The notes beneath the pieces were generated by a model. That model made no database searches. It was given only the letters and a program-made list of their open reading frames with translations, and was not told the origin of the DNA. Both the position numbers and the translations under genes were made by a program. A stretch of 21,572 nucleotides of DNA from Tubiluchus corallicola. Lineage: Eukaryota > Priapulida > Priapulimorpha > Priapulimorphida > Tubiluchidae. Location: the NCBI GenBank assembly GCA_030141605.1, contig JAQGDQ010002479.1:1-21572 (forward strand), read 5' to 3'. Shown here piece after piece: positions 1-7,691 of this stretch; positions within the stretch are counted from its first letter, which is position 1; the number at the start of each line of letters is the position of its first letter.

Positions 1-129
1 AAGATAATCAAGGAGTTAGAAGATATTTTAGTAAATAGTATAGGTTTATCATATGACTCTACTAATCCAATACATAAAAAAGATATATTAAATATTGCAG
101 AAAATATATATCAAATAAATGTGAAATAA
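1..129 (+). CDS. 3' end of an unidentified protein (partial)
   Basis: Frame 1 is open from the first base to a TAA at 127-129 and gives the last 42 residues of a protein whose start lies before the window. The residues are mixed and hydrophilic (KELEDILVNSIGLSYD near the start, ending in NIYQINVK), which reads like real protein rather than translated AT-rich DNA. I recognise no family. It is followed after about 46 bp by an orphan RHS core fragment. In RHS loci such fragments often follow immunity genes, so an immunity protein is one possibility, but nothing in these 42 residues shows it. Confidence 0.5.
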   Translation, partial: KIIKELEDILVNSIGLSYDSTNPIHKKDILNIAENIYQINVK

Positions 130-175
130 GCACAATTTACTATCTTTACATATAAAAATAACGTTCTTATACATA

Positions 176-283
176 GACTTCCACGCACGGCAGTACGATG
201 CTAACTTGGGTAGGTGGTTTGCAGTAGACCCTGCTTTGCAGATGCACTCACCTTACCAAGCTATGGGGAATAGTTCTATAATG
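176..283 (+). pseudogene. Orphan fragment of an RHS-repeat-associated core domain
   Basis: The frame starting at 176 reads DFHARQYDANLGRWFAVDP and continues to SPYQAMGNSS. This matches the hallmark end of RHS/YD-repeat proteins in Bacteroidota (D-F-x-A-R-x-Y-D-x-x-x-G-R-W-x-x-x-D-P, then SPY and GN). Upstream the frame is open only back to 125, with no YD repeats and no good start. Downstream the similarity stops after about 36 residues and a TGA follows near 347-349. It is therefore a detached scrap and not a functional gene. In RHS loci, displaced core plus C-terminal modules remain as such scars after cassette exchange. The homology is clear; the history is inferred. Confidence 0.75.
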
Positions 284-356
284 TTTTTGCTATTTAATAA
301 GAGAATAGTTTTTCTTTACCCTTATCCTAGGGCTTGGTGTGTTTGTTGATGTAATT

Positions 357-489
357 AAAATAAACAGCATATACCACCTCAATTTATGAACTGTTGTTCA
401 GGAATTACATCATGGTCTTCTACAAATGTTGATTTTCGTTTAAGCCATAATCAGTTCACTAACCAAGGTTGGTATAGCTGTTTATTTTT
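357..489. repeat. Imperfect inverted repeat, 37-bp arms
   Basis: The left arm (about 357-393) starts AAAATAAACAGC and ends TGAACTG. The right arm (about 453-489) is its imperfect reverse complement, starting CAGTTCA and ending GCTGTTTATTTT. The outer 12 bp match exactly, a TATACCA block matches with a one-base shift, and the inner TGAACTG matches; the stretch between is diverged. About 60 bp separate the arms. It could be a small non-autonomous element, a large weak hairpin or a decayed terminator. I see no clear target-site duplication. Confidence 0.5.
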
Positions 490-540
490 CTCATTTTATT
501 AATGAAATACTTACATTCATCAATAAATTACTGTTGATTG

Positions 541-1430
541 AATTAGGTTAATTTAGTTTTCATGGTGCAAAAAATTTTCTTTTTGGCACATCATCTTTTT
601 AAAGTTTATAAATAAAAAATAGTTTCTCAAATTGTTAATTTTATATTTAATAATCTTAGGTTTAGGTTTTCACGGTGCTCCTCTTTTGCATTGGTTTTTG
701 TTACACATTTTAAAACAACTCTCTTAGGTTTAGGTTTTCACGGTGCTTCTCTTTCGCATTGGTTTTTGTTACACATTTTAAAACAACTCTCTTAGGTTTA
801 GGTTTTCACGGTGCTTCTCTTTCGTATTGGTTTTTTGTTACACATTTTTAAAACAACTCTCTTAGGTTTAGGTCTTCACGGTGCTCCTCTTTTGCATTGG
901 TTTTCGTTACACATTTTAAAACAACTCTCTTAGGTTTAGGTTTTCACGGTGCTCCTCTTTTGCATTGGTTTTCGTTACACATTTTAAAACAACTCTCTTA
1001 GGTTTAGGTTTTCACGGTACTTCTCTTTCGCATTGGTTTTCGTTACACATTTTAAAACAACTCTCTTAGGTTTAGGTTTTCACGGTACTTCTCTTTTGCA
1101 TTGGTTTTTGTTACACATTTTAAAACAACTCTCTTAGGTTTAGGTTTTCACGGTGCTTCTCTTTTGCATTGGTTTTTGTTACACATTTTAAAACAACTCT
1201 CTTAGGTTTAGGTTTTCACGGTGCTTCTCTTTCGTATTGGTTTTTTGTTACACATTTTAAAACAACTCTCTTAGGTTTAGGTTTTCACAGTGCCTCTCTT
1301 TCGCATTGGTTTTTGTTACACATTTTAAAACAATTCTATTAGGTTTAGGTCTTCACGGTGTTTCTACTTTCGCACTGTTTTTTTATATGTTAAGTTTTTT
1401 TTAGGTTTAGCTTTTTTATGGTGGTGTATT
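541..1430. repeat. 68-bp tandem minisatellite (ten good units plus decayed flanking copies)
   Basis: Units begin with CTTAGGTTTAGGTTTTCACG at 655, 723, 791, 861, 929, 997, 1065, 1133, 1201 and 1270, and end in ACATTTTAAAACAACTCT. Spacing is 68 bp except for two units lengthened to 70 (791) and 69 (1201) by extra T or A bases in homopolymer runs. A diverged eleventh copy starts near 1338, a further scrap near 1401, and a decayed copy at about 541-570; another relic lies at 1679-1706. Among the ten good units the substitutions I see are all transitions (C/T or G/A). The block is not one open frame: 68 is not a multiple of three and the minus strand has stops in all frames. The pattern fits expansion by unequal recombination or slippage from a non-coding seed. 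Confidence 0.9.
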
Positions 1431-1466
1431 TTCTCTTTTTTTACATTTTCTATAAAACAGTGCAAA

Positions 1467-1595
1467 CTAAAGGTTCCCCCTAGGCACCATACCATAACAT
1501 ATTGGACACTCTACAGCACCATGTCTTGGGCATGATCCTCCTTTAGTAATCATTTGTTTTGCATTGTTTAGTTCAAACTTAGCTAAACCCTCCAT
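1467..1595 (-). CDS. Small double-glycine-leader peptide precursor (candidate RiPP/bacteriocin-like)
   Basis: A 42-codon ORF reads from ATG (1595-1593) to TAG (1469-1467). Residues 1-20 look like a Bacteroidota double-glycine leader: KFELNNAKQMITKGG occupies residues 6-20, with the Gly-Gly at 19-20. The remaining 22 residues contain CPRHGAVECPIC (Cys at 22, 30 and 33) and end near PRGNL. GC content is visibly higher than in the flanking AT-rich DNA, which supports coding. No Shine-Dalgarno is present, as is normal in this phylum. No C39-peptidase transporter, radical-SAM or other maturation gene is in the window, so export and modification partners are unknown. The alternative reading is a scrap of a zinc-knuckle protein, because CPxHG-x4-CPxC could bind zinc. 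The ORF and leader-like pattern are seen directly; the function is inferred. Confidence 0.55.
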   Translation of the reverse strand: MEGLAKFELNNAKQMITKGGSCPRHGAVECPICYGMVPRGNL

Positions 1596-1867
1596 TAATA
1601 ATTAATCAGTCCTTGCTATCCTTTTACTTTAAGTGAAAAAACTATTTTTATCTTAAATGTATAAATTGCTTATTCTGCTCTCTTAGTTTTAATTTCTTCA
1701 CACTATTTAAAAAGTATATAGCATTTGCTAAAAAAACAATTAACTAACACTTTTGAGTTAAGCACACAATGTTTTGCTTTTATATAAATATAGTATGTTC
1801 TCAAAAGGAAAAGTTACACTTTTTAACTTTTTTTAACATAATAAATTTTCACTTAAATTTCATTATC

Positions 1868-1909
1868 TTGTAAATCAATATTTTGAATTTTATATTTGCA
1901 AATATAAAA
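1868..1909 (+). promoter_or_regulatory. Candidate promoter overlapping a perfect 22-bp palindrome
   Basis: TTG at 1868-1870 is followed after 20 bp by TATATTTG at 1891-1898, matching the Bacteroidota -33 TTG / -7 TAnnTTTG pattern. The -7 element lies inside a perfect palindrome, 1888-1909 (TTTTATATTTG and its complement). This is the layout of an operator, though AT-rich palindromes also arise by chance. It would give the CHAT operon a leader of roughly 175 nt. Confidence 0.4.
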
Positions 1910-2046
1910 AAAATGTTATAAACAAATAAAAAAATATAAAATATCTACTTTTTTTTTTCTCAAAGGTTTTTTTAGACATCTGCACATTGTAGTTATTTCT
2001 TATGCTCTTTACTCATTTACCTTATTTTTAATTCAATTCTTTTCAT

Positions 2047-2054
2047 TAGTTTTG
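2047..2054 (+). promoter_or_regulatory. Alternative -7 element close to the CHAT gene
   Basis: TAGTTTTG matches TAnnTTTG exactly and would start transcription roughly 25 nt before the ATG at 2084. I see no TTG at the proper distance upstream, so it is weaker on the -33 side than the candidate at 1868-1898. Confidence 0.3.
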
Positions 2055-2083
2055 TAAAAAATAGAGACAGACACATTAAAGAA

Positions 2084-4942
2084 ATGCATTCTTACAATAC
2101 CTCTTCTTTTTTAGCACGTTTTCTTTTTGCTTGGGGTATTGTTGTGTGGCTAAGTATGGGCTTTTCTTTTGCAGCCGAGAAAACAGAATTCGAAATGTTT
2201 AACAGCTACGATTCGTTAGCTTTTCGTTATTTTTTCGAAAACGATTTTTTACAAGCCATCAACTACTGGGAGAAGGCTTTGGAATATGAACAAAAAAGAG
2301 AAGAAGTAAACTCTTGGGCTATAGGCAACATCAATTTTAGTTTAGGTATTTCGAACAATCTTATAGAAGCTTATCGGAGTGCTTTGGAGCATTTTAAGCA
2401 AGCAGCTACACTAATGCCCCAAGACAGCCTACTATGGATACGAGCAATAAGTGCAATGGCTTTTAACTATGTTGACCTTGATGCCGAAGACGAACTACAA
2501 TATCTCTATAACTACATCAAACCTATAGTAGATACCCACCCACAATACAAGGACTATTGGGTACATATGGGTTTGTTTTTGTCCTCTACTTATTATAATT
2601 TCAGCAACTACCAAAAGGCCATTGATCTGGTAGAGGACTTAATAGAACATCATATGGAAGGTATCGACCTCCACCACCGTTGGTCGACATATGCCTATCT
2701 TTCTACTTACTATATAAAAATAGAGGACGACAGTACAGCCCTTGCACTGATAAACCATATAGAACAAGAAATGGAAGCAACTCAGGAAGAAGTAGGTTTC
2801 CGAAAGATGTCTTGGTATTGGGCAAAATGGTTCTACCATATGGAGCGGAAGGAGTATGAGCAAAGTATTTTTTATATGCAAAAAAGAGCAGATTTGCTAA
2901 AGCAGAATCCTTTTTATGAAAGCTATGTATTTCTTGCCAGAGTTTGTAACGAGGCAGGCAGGTACGAAGAGGCTTTGCAGTACAGCCACCGTGCCTTACA
3001 ACTACGCGGCAGAGGGAAGTTTGCTACCAGCAGCCCATTGGAAATACCTGAACTGAACCCAACTACTATAAGGGTATTGGATTATATTTTGTATGAAAAA
3101 ACCTTGAGTATGTATGGCCTCTACATCCAAAAGCCAGAGGGCAGGCAGCACTACTTAGAAAAAATGGTGGCACACAACGGGGAAATAATAACCCACTTAC
3201 ATACTGCTTTGAACTACGAAACCTTAGAGAAAAGTAAGCTGCAAATTGCCAAAAACATAAAGTTCTTTGCCAACCCTACAATAGCTGCCTGCTACAAGAT
3301 GTACAAACTTACAGGCGATGATGTTTACAAAGAAAAAAGCTTTTACTATGCTGAAAAGTCAAAAGCTTCGGTGCTACAGTCGGAGATAAGAGAAAAGCAA
3401 AACCTCGAAGTACTGGGCGAAAACAATCCCTTGTACAAAGAAGTAATGTGGCAGCGTTCGGCTATATTGAAGCTCAACAGTAGGCTGCTATACATTACTG
3501 ATATACACAAAAAAGCAGAAACTGTAAAACAACTATCAGAAGTCTCTGATGCCTATACCCAAAACATAAGAAAGATAGAAGTAGAATATCCCGAATATTA
3601 TATGATGAAATACAAACGAGATGTTATTTCAATAGCAACATTGCAGAAACGCTTAGCAGAAAAAGAAACTCTTATAGAATACTCACTGGCAGATACACTA
3701 CTACATATATTTGTAGTATCGAATAATGGTTTTAAGGTATATGAACGTACACTGACAGATAGCTTTTTCAAAGACTTAGATACCATAGCTCACCTTGTTA
3801 GCGAAAATAATATCAACTTTATGGGACGCTTGATAGATGCTCGTGGCTTTATCGAACCTGCTATTAGGCTTTACAATACAGTTATGCCTAAGGATATTCC
3901 CCAAGAAGAAGTTTTGTATATAATTCCAGATGGGAAATTGAATAATCTGTCGTTTGATATGTTGTTGAAAATTCCCGAAGAATATAATATAGATTCTTTA
4001 CAGCATCTCGACCTAAAAGAGCTGCCCTACCTTGTAAAATATCATCCCATAAGCTATTTATATACTGCTACTTCGCATTTTCTGAGCCATAAGAGAAAAC
4101 AGCCTAGCCCCATTAAAAACATAATGGCTATTGCTCCAGAACACGACTTAAAGTTTTCGGAAGATGGCGAAACTATTATGGGAAATTTTCCCTTGTTAGG
4201 AGCAGAAGAGGAAGTAATGTCAATAGCCAATATGTTTGAAAAGCATACTGATGCTCGTGTAGAAATACTAGTTGGTGAGGATGCTAAGAAAGAACATTTT
4301 ATGAAAATGCAGCACGATTTTGATATTGTGCATATTGCTACACACGGTGTTATAGAGGAGCAAGAGCCTTCTTTATCTGCTTTGATTTTTTCGCCCGTTC
4401 ACAAGCCAGAAGATAGTGAGTTGAATTTGTATGATATATCCGACTTACAATCCAAGAGCGAGCTTACAGTTCTAACAGCTTGCTTGTCGCAGGCAGGAAA
4501 TGTTTACGATGGAGAGGGGATAATGAGCTTGGCAAGGTCGTTTTTCTACTCAGGAAGTAAAAGCCTTATTGTTTCTCTTTGGGCAGTGGAAGATAGGATT
4601 AGTAAAATTTTGTTGGAACTTTTCTATGAAAATGTGTTGAATGGTATGCCTCTGCATTTGGCTTTGAGAGATTTAAAGTTGCTTTATTTAGAGAGCCATA
4701 TAGGCCAAGACCAACACCCAATATACTGGGCAAACTTAGTACTTTATGGCGAAAGACACAACATATACCCTAAGCGAAAAAAAAATATAATAACGGAATA
4801 TTCCGATGCTATACAAAACCCTTTGGAATTGTTGGCTAAAAAGAAAAGACAAAAAACTTACAAATTTTTAGTTTATTCTGCACTGATTTTATTAACAAGT
4901 TTTTTTATCGACCGCTTATTGTTGAAAAAAGGCAAAATATAG
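2084..4942 (+). CDS. Exported TPR-CHAT domain protease-like protein, C-terminally membrane anchored
   Basis: 952 residues. An N-terminal hydrophobic segment (about 12-31, ending SFAAEK) looks like a signal peptide. Helical TPR-like repeats fill roughly residues 45-340, with tandem pairs such as YEEALQYSHRALQLRG. The C-terminal part is a CHAT domain (caspase HetF-associated with TPRs, peptidase clan CD). HIATHG contains the presumed catalytic His754 and LTACLSQAG the presumed Cys800, followed by the family blocks GEGIMSLARSFFYSG and SLWAV. A hydrophobic segment near residues 925-946 and a basic tail (LLKKGKI) suggest an inner-membrane anchor with the CHAT domain in the periplasm. TPR-CHAT proteins are often proteases activated by partner sensing. 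The substrate here is unknown; the MG2/plug protein 24 bp downstream is the natural candidate partner. Both catalytic residues are present, so I expect an active enzyme. Confidence 0.88.
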   Translation: MHSYNTSSFLARFLFAWGIVVWLSMGFSFAAEKTEFEMFNSYDSLAFRYFFENDFLQAINYWEKALEYEQKREEVNSWAIGNINFSLGISNNLIEAYRSALEHFKQAATLMPQDSLLWIRAISAMAFNYVDLDAEDELQYLYNYIKPIVDTHPQYKDYWVHMGLFLSSTYYNFSNYQKAIDLVEDLIEHHMEGIDLHHRWSTYAYLSTYYIKIEDDSTALALINHIEQEMEATQEEVGFRKMSWYWAKWFYHMERKEYEQSIFYMQKRADLLKQNPFYESYVFLARVCNEAGRYEEALQYSHRALQLRGRGKFATSSPLEIPELNPTTIRVLDYILYEKTLSMYGLYIQKPEGRQHYLEKMVAHNGEIITHLHTALNYETLEKSKLQIAKNIKFFANPTIAACYKMYKLTGDDVYKEKSFYYAEKSKASVLQSEIREKQNLEVLGENNPLYKEVMWQRSAILKLNSRLLYITDIHKKAETVKQLSEVSDAYTQNIRKIEVEYPEYYMMKYKRDVISIATLQKRLAEKETLIEYSLADTLLHIFVVSNNGFKVYERTLTDSFFKDLDTIAHLVSENNINFMGRLIDARGFIEPAIRLYNTVMPKDIPQEEVLYIIPDGKLNNLSFDMLLKIPEEYNIDSLQHLDLKELPYLVKYHPISYLYTATSHFLSHKRKQPSPIKNIMAIAPEHDLKFSEDGETIMGNFPLLGAEEEVMSIANMFEKHTDARVEILVGEDAKKEHFMKMQHDFDIVHIATHGVIEEQEPSLSALIFSPVHKPEDSELNLYDISDLQSKSELTVLTACLSQAGNVYDGEGIMSLARSFFYSGSKSLIVSLWAVEDRISKILLELFYENVLNGMPLHLALRDLKLLYLESHIGQDQHPIYWANLVLYGERHNIYPKRKKNIITEYSDAIQNPLELLAKKKRQKTYKFLVYSALILLTSFFIDRLLLKKGKI

Positions 4943-4966
4943 ATTCTAACAAAAGTTAAATACAAT

Positions 4967-7675
4967 ATGAAAAAGGTGTTTATATACGTTTTTGTTGTTA
5001 CAGCACTATTCCTTCAAGGCTTCGAAGGCTTGTTAAAAGCTGAAATTAATGATCTGATAGAACATTATAATGGCTTGAGGGTAGCAGAAAAAACCTATCT
5101 GCATTTCGATAGAGACTTATATGCACAGGGCGATACTGCTTGGTTCAAGGCTTATGTTGTAGACGAAGTGAAGCATCAACTAAGTGCTAATAGCAAGACT
5201 CTATACGTTCATCTGATTAATGAAAAAGGTATAGATGTAGAAAGCCTTAAATTTCCTATTATTAATGGAACTGTACACGGTTATATTCCTTTTGATAAGA
5301 ATGAAGAAGAAGGAATTTATGAAGTGGTTGCTTTTACTAGTTGGATGAAAAATTTTGATACAGAATATTCTTTTAAAAGAAGAATATATCTTGAAAAGAA
5401 GAAGGAGAGCGAACTGTTTCTGAATGTAATGTTTGATAACGAAAAGTATTATGTTGGCGATTCTGTGCATATAGATTTGTCGGTTATAGATAAAACAGGC
5501 AGCCTTTATACCAACCGTTTGAATTATAGGTTGAAAATAGACGATGAGGTTGTTATGGAACAAAGAAAAAGATTGAACAGCGAGGGAAAGTTAGGAATTT
5601 CTTTTCTGTTGCCCGAGGGATCATCCGAACTCTCTACATACTTGGAGTTGGTAGTAAATGCCCGCTCCGATGATGAGCAGGTTAATAAGTATTTAATTCC
5701 AGTGAAGGACAATAAGCTGAATGTGCAATTCTTTCCAGAAGGAGGATATTTGATAAAAAACCTTCGCTCTAATATGGCTTTTAAAGTTACTAACAACAAG
5801 GGAGAACCCGTGGAGGTAGAGGCAGATTTGTTGGTGGATGGTAAAGGAGTTCTTAAAAAAGTAAAGACAGATTTTAATGGAATGGGTAAATTTAGCCTTC
5901 TGCCAGTTGCCCACAACAGTTTTTCTTTGAAAATCAACTCTCCTCAATCTTATAGTGCAACTTATAAACTTCCTACTCCGTTAAAAGAAGGGTATATTAT
6001 CAACTATATAAGTCAAACAGATAGCCAGCTGATTATTAGGGTAGGACATAATTATACTGAAAATAAACCAATGTCTTTATCTCTTAATATGAGGGGAAGA
6101 ACTTACTATACGATTCAATCTGTTATAGGTAATTATGCAAATGTTAGAATACCCGTTGTCGATTGTCCCGATGGTGTTGCAGTGCTTACACTTTTCGATG
6201 AGAAAAATAAGCCTTGTGCCGAACGACTTGTATTTATCAATAGAAACCGACTTTTGAATATAGAAGTATCTCAAAAATATGAATACTTTCTAAATAGGCA
6301 GGAAGTAGTTTTAGACCTTACTGTTACTGACGAAAATGGACAACCTATGCCTGCTAATCTTTCTTTGGCAGTTGTTGATTCTATAAACTCTCATAGTTCT
6401 AAAATTTGTTCTGCCAACATTTTATCTGAACTAATGTTGAGACCAGAGATAAGGGGAAAAATAAAAAATCCTAATGCTTATTTCAACAAAAATAACCCTA
6501 ATGCAACCGAGCATCTAGACTTGTTGCTACTCACACAGGGATGGAGAAAATACAATTGGCTGGAAAAAAAAGAAGTGGTATTACAGAATTTTGAACAGAT
6601 AGGAGGAAAAGTTTTAAGAGGTAAAAAACCTTCGCCCAATGCTTCTATCATATTGTTTATCAACAACGGTAGTGGAGTCTTTAATTTCAATACCAATGAT
6701 AAGGGTGTATTTAATATTTCGCCTGCTTATGAAGATAGGGATATTCCTTCATTTCTATTTTTAGCACAATCAAATAAAGGAAGTAACAATGTGAAGATTA
6801 ATATTTTTGAAGAAGATAAGACTTATGAGTCATCAGTTTTAAGTTATAACGATTCGCAGCTGTTAGCCTTAAAAGATTTTCACAATCCTATTGGTTTTTT
6901 CAAGAATAATAAGGACTCTATTATCATCAATGCAGGAAATACCACGAGAGTTCTTTCGGAAGTTACGGTAATTGGCAAAAGAAAGGAGGAAGATGCTATT
7001 AGTTCTTCTTATGAAACTACTTCTGCAAGGCATAGAAAAGGTAGCGATTTGATAGCAGGAGGTGGTTTTATAGACTTGTTAAGACAGGTTACTTTTATAT
7101 CTGAACATAGCCTCGTTACTGGTAATGTTTTGCTAAGACCTTTGAGGGGTGGCAATAATTTTAATATTGGAGGACTTACAGAGGATGATGCTTTCGGAAT
7201 GAACGATGAAAGAGGAACATTATTCGTTGTAGATGGAATAGAGGTGGGTAGAATAGTGAACGATTTGGATTATCTCACTCCTGAAAATATAAAATATATA
7301 ATGGTTGTACCTCCTGACGATGCATTTTTTCAATACGGTACAAGGGGCTTGTACGGGGTTGTAGTGGTAGAAACAAAAGGGGGAGTTGTTGCACAACAAA
7401 CAGGTGATGCTGCAAACAAGGCTGTTGTGAAGCCCTTCGCTCCTTATAGAACATTTTACGCTCCTATTTACGATACCGATTTTAAGAGAATGGATATTAT
7501 GCCAGATATAAGAACAACAATGGATTGGCAACCCGAGATACAAGTAGATGCTTCGGGAAAAGCAAGCGTATCTTTTTACACCTCTGACAACAAGGGAATT
7601 ATGAATATTATTGTTCAAGAAATTGGTAATTATGAATATTTAGGATACCAAAAACAAAGTTTTGAAGTTAAATAA
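4967..7675 (+). CDS. Exported MG2-domain / TonB-plug-domain protein without a beta-barrel
   Basis: 902 residues with a signal peptide (about 1-25). Residues 41-66 (EKTYLHFDRDLYAQGDTAWF and following) match the MG2-type macroglobulin domain of large Bacteroidota surface proteins (consensus KxYLHxDRxxYxxGExxWFKAY). Further Ig-like or carboxypeptidase-regulatory-like modules follow. Near the C-terminus, LSEVTVIGKRKEED leads into a TonB-receptor plug-like segment (about 749-808: GTLFVVDGIEV, then YGTRGLYGVVVVETKGG). The protein ends with a short beta-rich tail (SFYTSDNKGIMNIIVQEIG) and no 22-strand barrel, so it cannot itself be a TonB-dependent pore. This architecture recurs in Bacteroidota under labels such as plug-domain or carboxypeptidase-regulatory-like protein; its function is not established. 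It is probably cotranscribed with the CHAT gene. Confidence 0.85.
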   Translation: MKKVFIYVFVVTALFLQGFEGLLKAEINDLIEHYNGLRVAEKTYLHFDRDLYAQGDTAWFKAYVVDEVKHQLSANSKTLYVHLINEKGIDVESLKFPIINGTVHGYIPFDKNEEEGIYEVVAFTSWMKNFDTEYSFKRRIYLEKKKESELFLNVMFDNEKYYVGDSVHIDLSVIDKTGSLYTNRLNYRLKIDDEVVMEQRKRLNSEGKLGISFLLPEGSSELSTYLELVVNARSDDEQVNKYLIPVKDNKLNVQFFPEGGYLIKNLRSNMAFKVTNNKGEPVEVEADLLVDGKGVLKKVKTDFNGMGKFSLLPVAHNSFSLKINSPQSYSATYKLPTPLKEGYIINYISQTDSQLIIRVGHNYTENKPMSLSLNMRGRTYYTIQSVIGNYANVRIPVVDCPDGVAVLTLFDEKNKPCAERLVFINRNRLLNIEVSQKYEYFLNRQEVVLDLTVTDENGQPMPANLSLAVVDSINSHSSKICSANILSELMLRPEIRGKIKNPNAYFNKNNPNATEHLDLLLLTQGWRKYNWLEKKEVVLQNFEQIGGKVLRGKKPSPNASIILFINNGSGVFNFNTNDKGVFNISPAYEDRDIPSFLFLAQSNKGSNNVKINIFEEDKTYESSVLSYNDSQLLALKDFHNPIGFFKNNKDSIIINAGNTTRVLSEVTVIGKRKEEDAISSSYETTSARHRKGSDLIAGGGFIDLLRQVTFISEHSLVTGNVLLRPLRGGNNFNIGGLTEDDAFGMNDERGTLFVVDGIEVGRIVNDLDYLTPENIKYIMVVPPDDAFFQYGTRGLYGVVVVETKGGVVAQQTGDAANKAVVKPFAPYRTFYAPIYDTDFKRMDIMPDIRTTMDWQPEIQVDASGKASVSFYTSDNKGIMNIIVQEIGNYEYLGYQKQSFEVK

Positions 7676-7691
7676 AAGAAAAATATCAAAA

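Larger units (their letters stand above)
1596..2083. other. Gene-free AT-rich intergenic region
   Basis: About 490 bp with no convincing gene on either strand. It contains a relic of the 68-bp unit at 1679-1706 (TCTTAG, TTTTAA and TTCTTCACA in the same order as in the unit). It also holds a weak AT-only hairpin (AAAAGTT at 1809-1815 with AACTTTT at 1825-1831), a perfect 22-bp palindrome over a -7-like element (1888-1909), and long T runs before the CHAT gene. Otherwise nothing recognisable. Confidence 0.6.

Noticed and set aside
386-502. 38-codon plus-strand ORF with Cys pairs (starts MNCCSGITSW)
   Set aside because: It lies wholly over the imperfect inverted repeat and its right arm, so its sequence is explained by that structure. 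It has no leader-like or family pattern and no promoter.
655-1337. Telomere-like TTTAGG repeats
   Set aside because: TTTAGG occurs only as a doublet inside each 68-bp unit; it is part of a longer minisatellite, not a telomeric array.
7662-7691. Upstream in-frame ATG extending coaD by ten residues
   Set aside because: It overlaps the previous gene by 14 bp and adds a basic stretch (KLNKRKISK) absent from the CoaD family; MKKAIFAGSFDP is the standard start.
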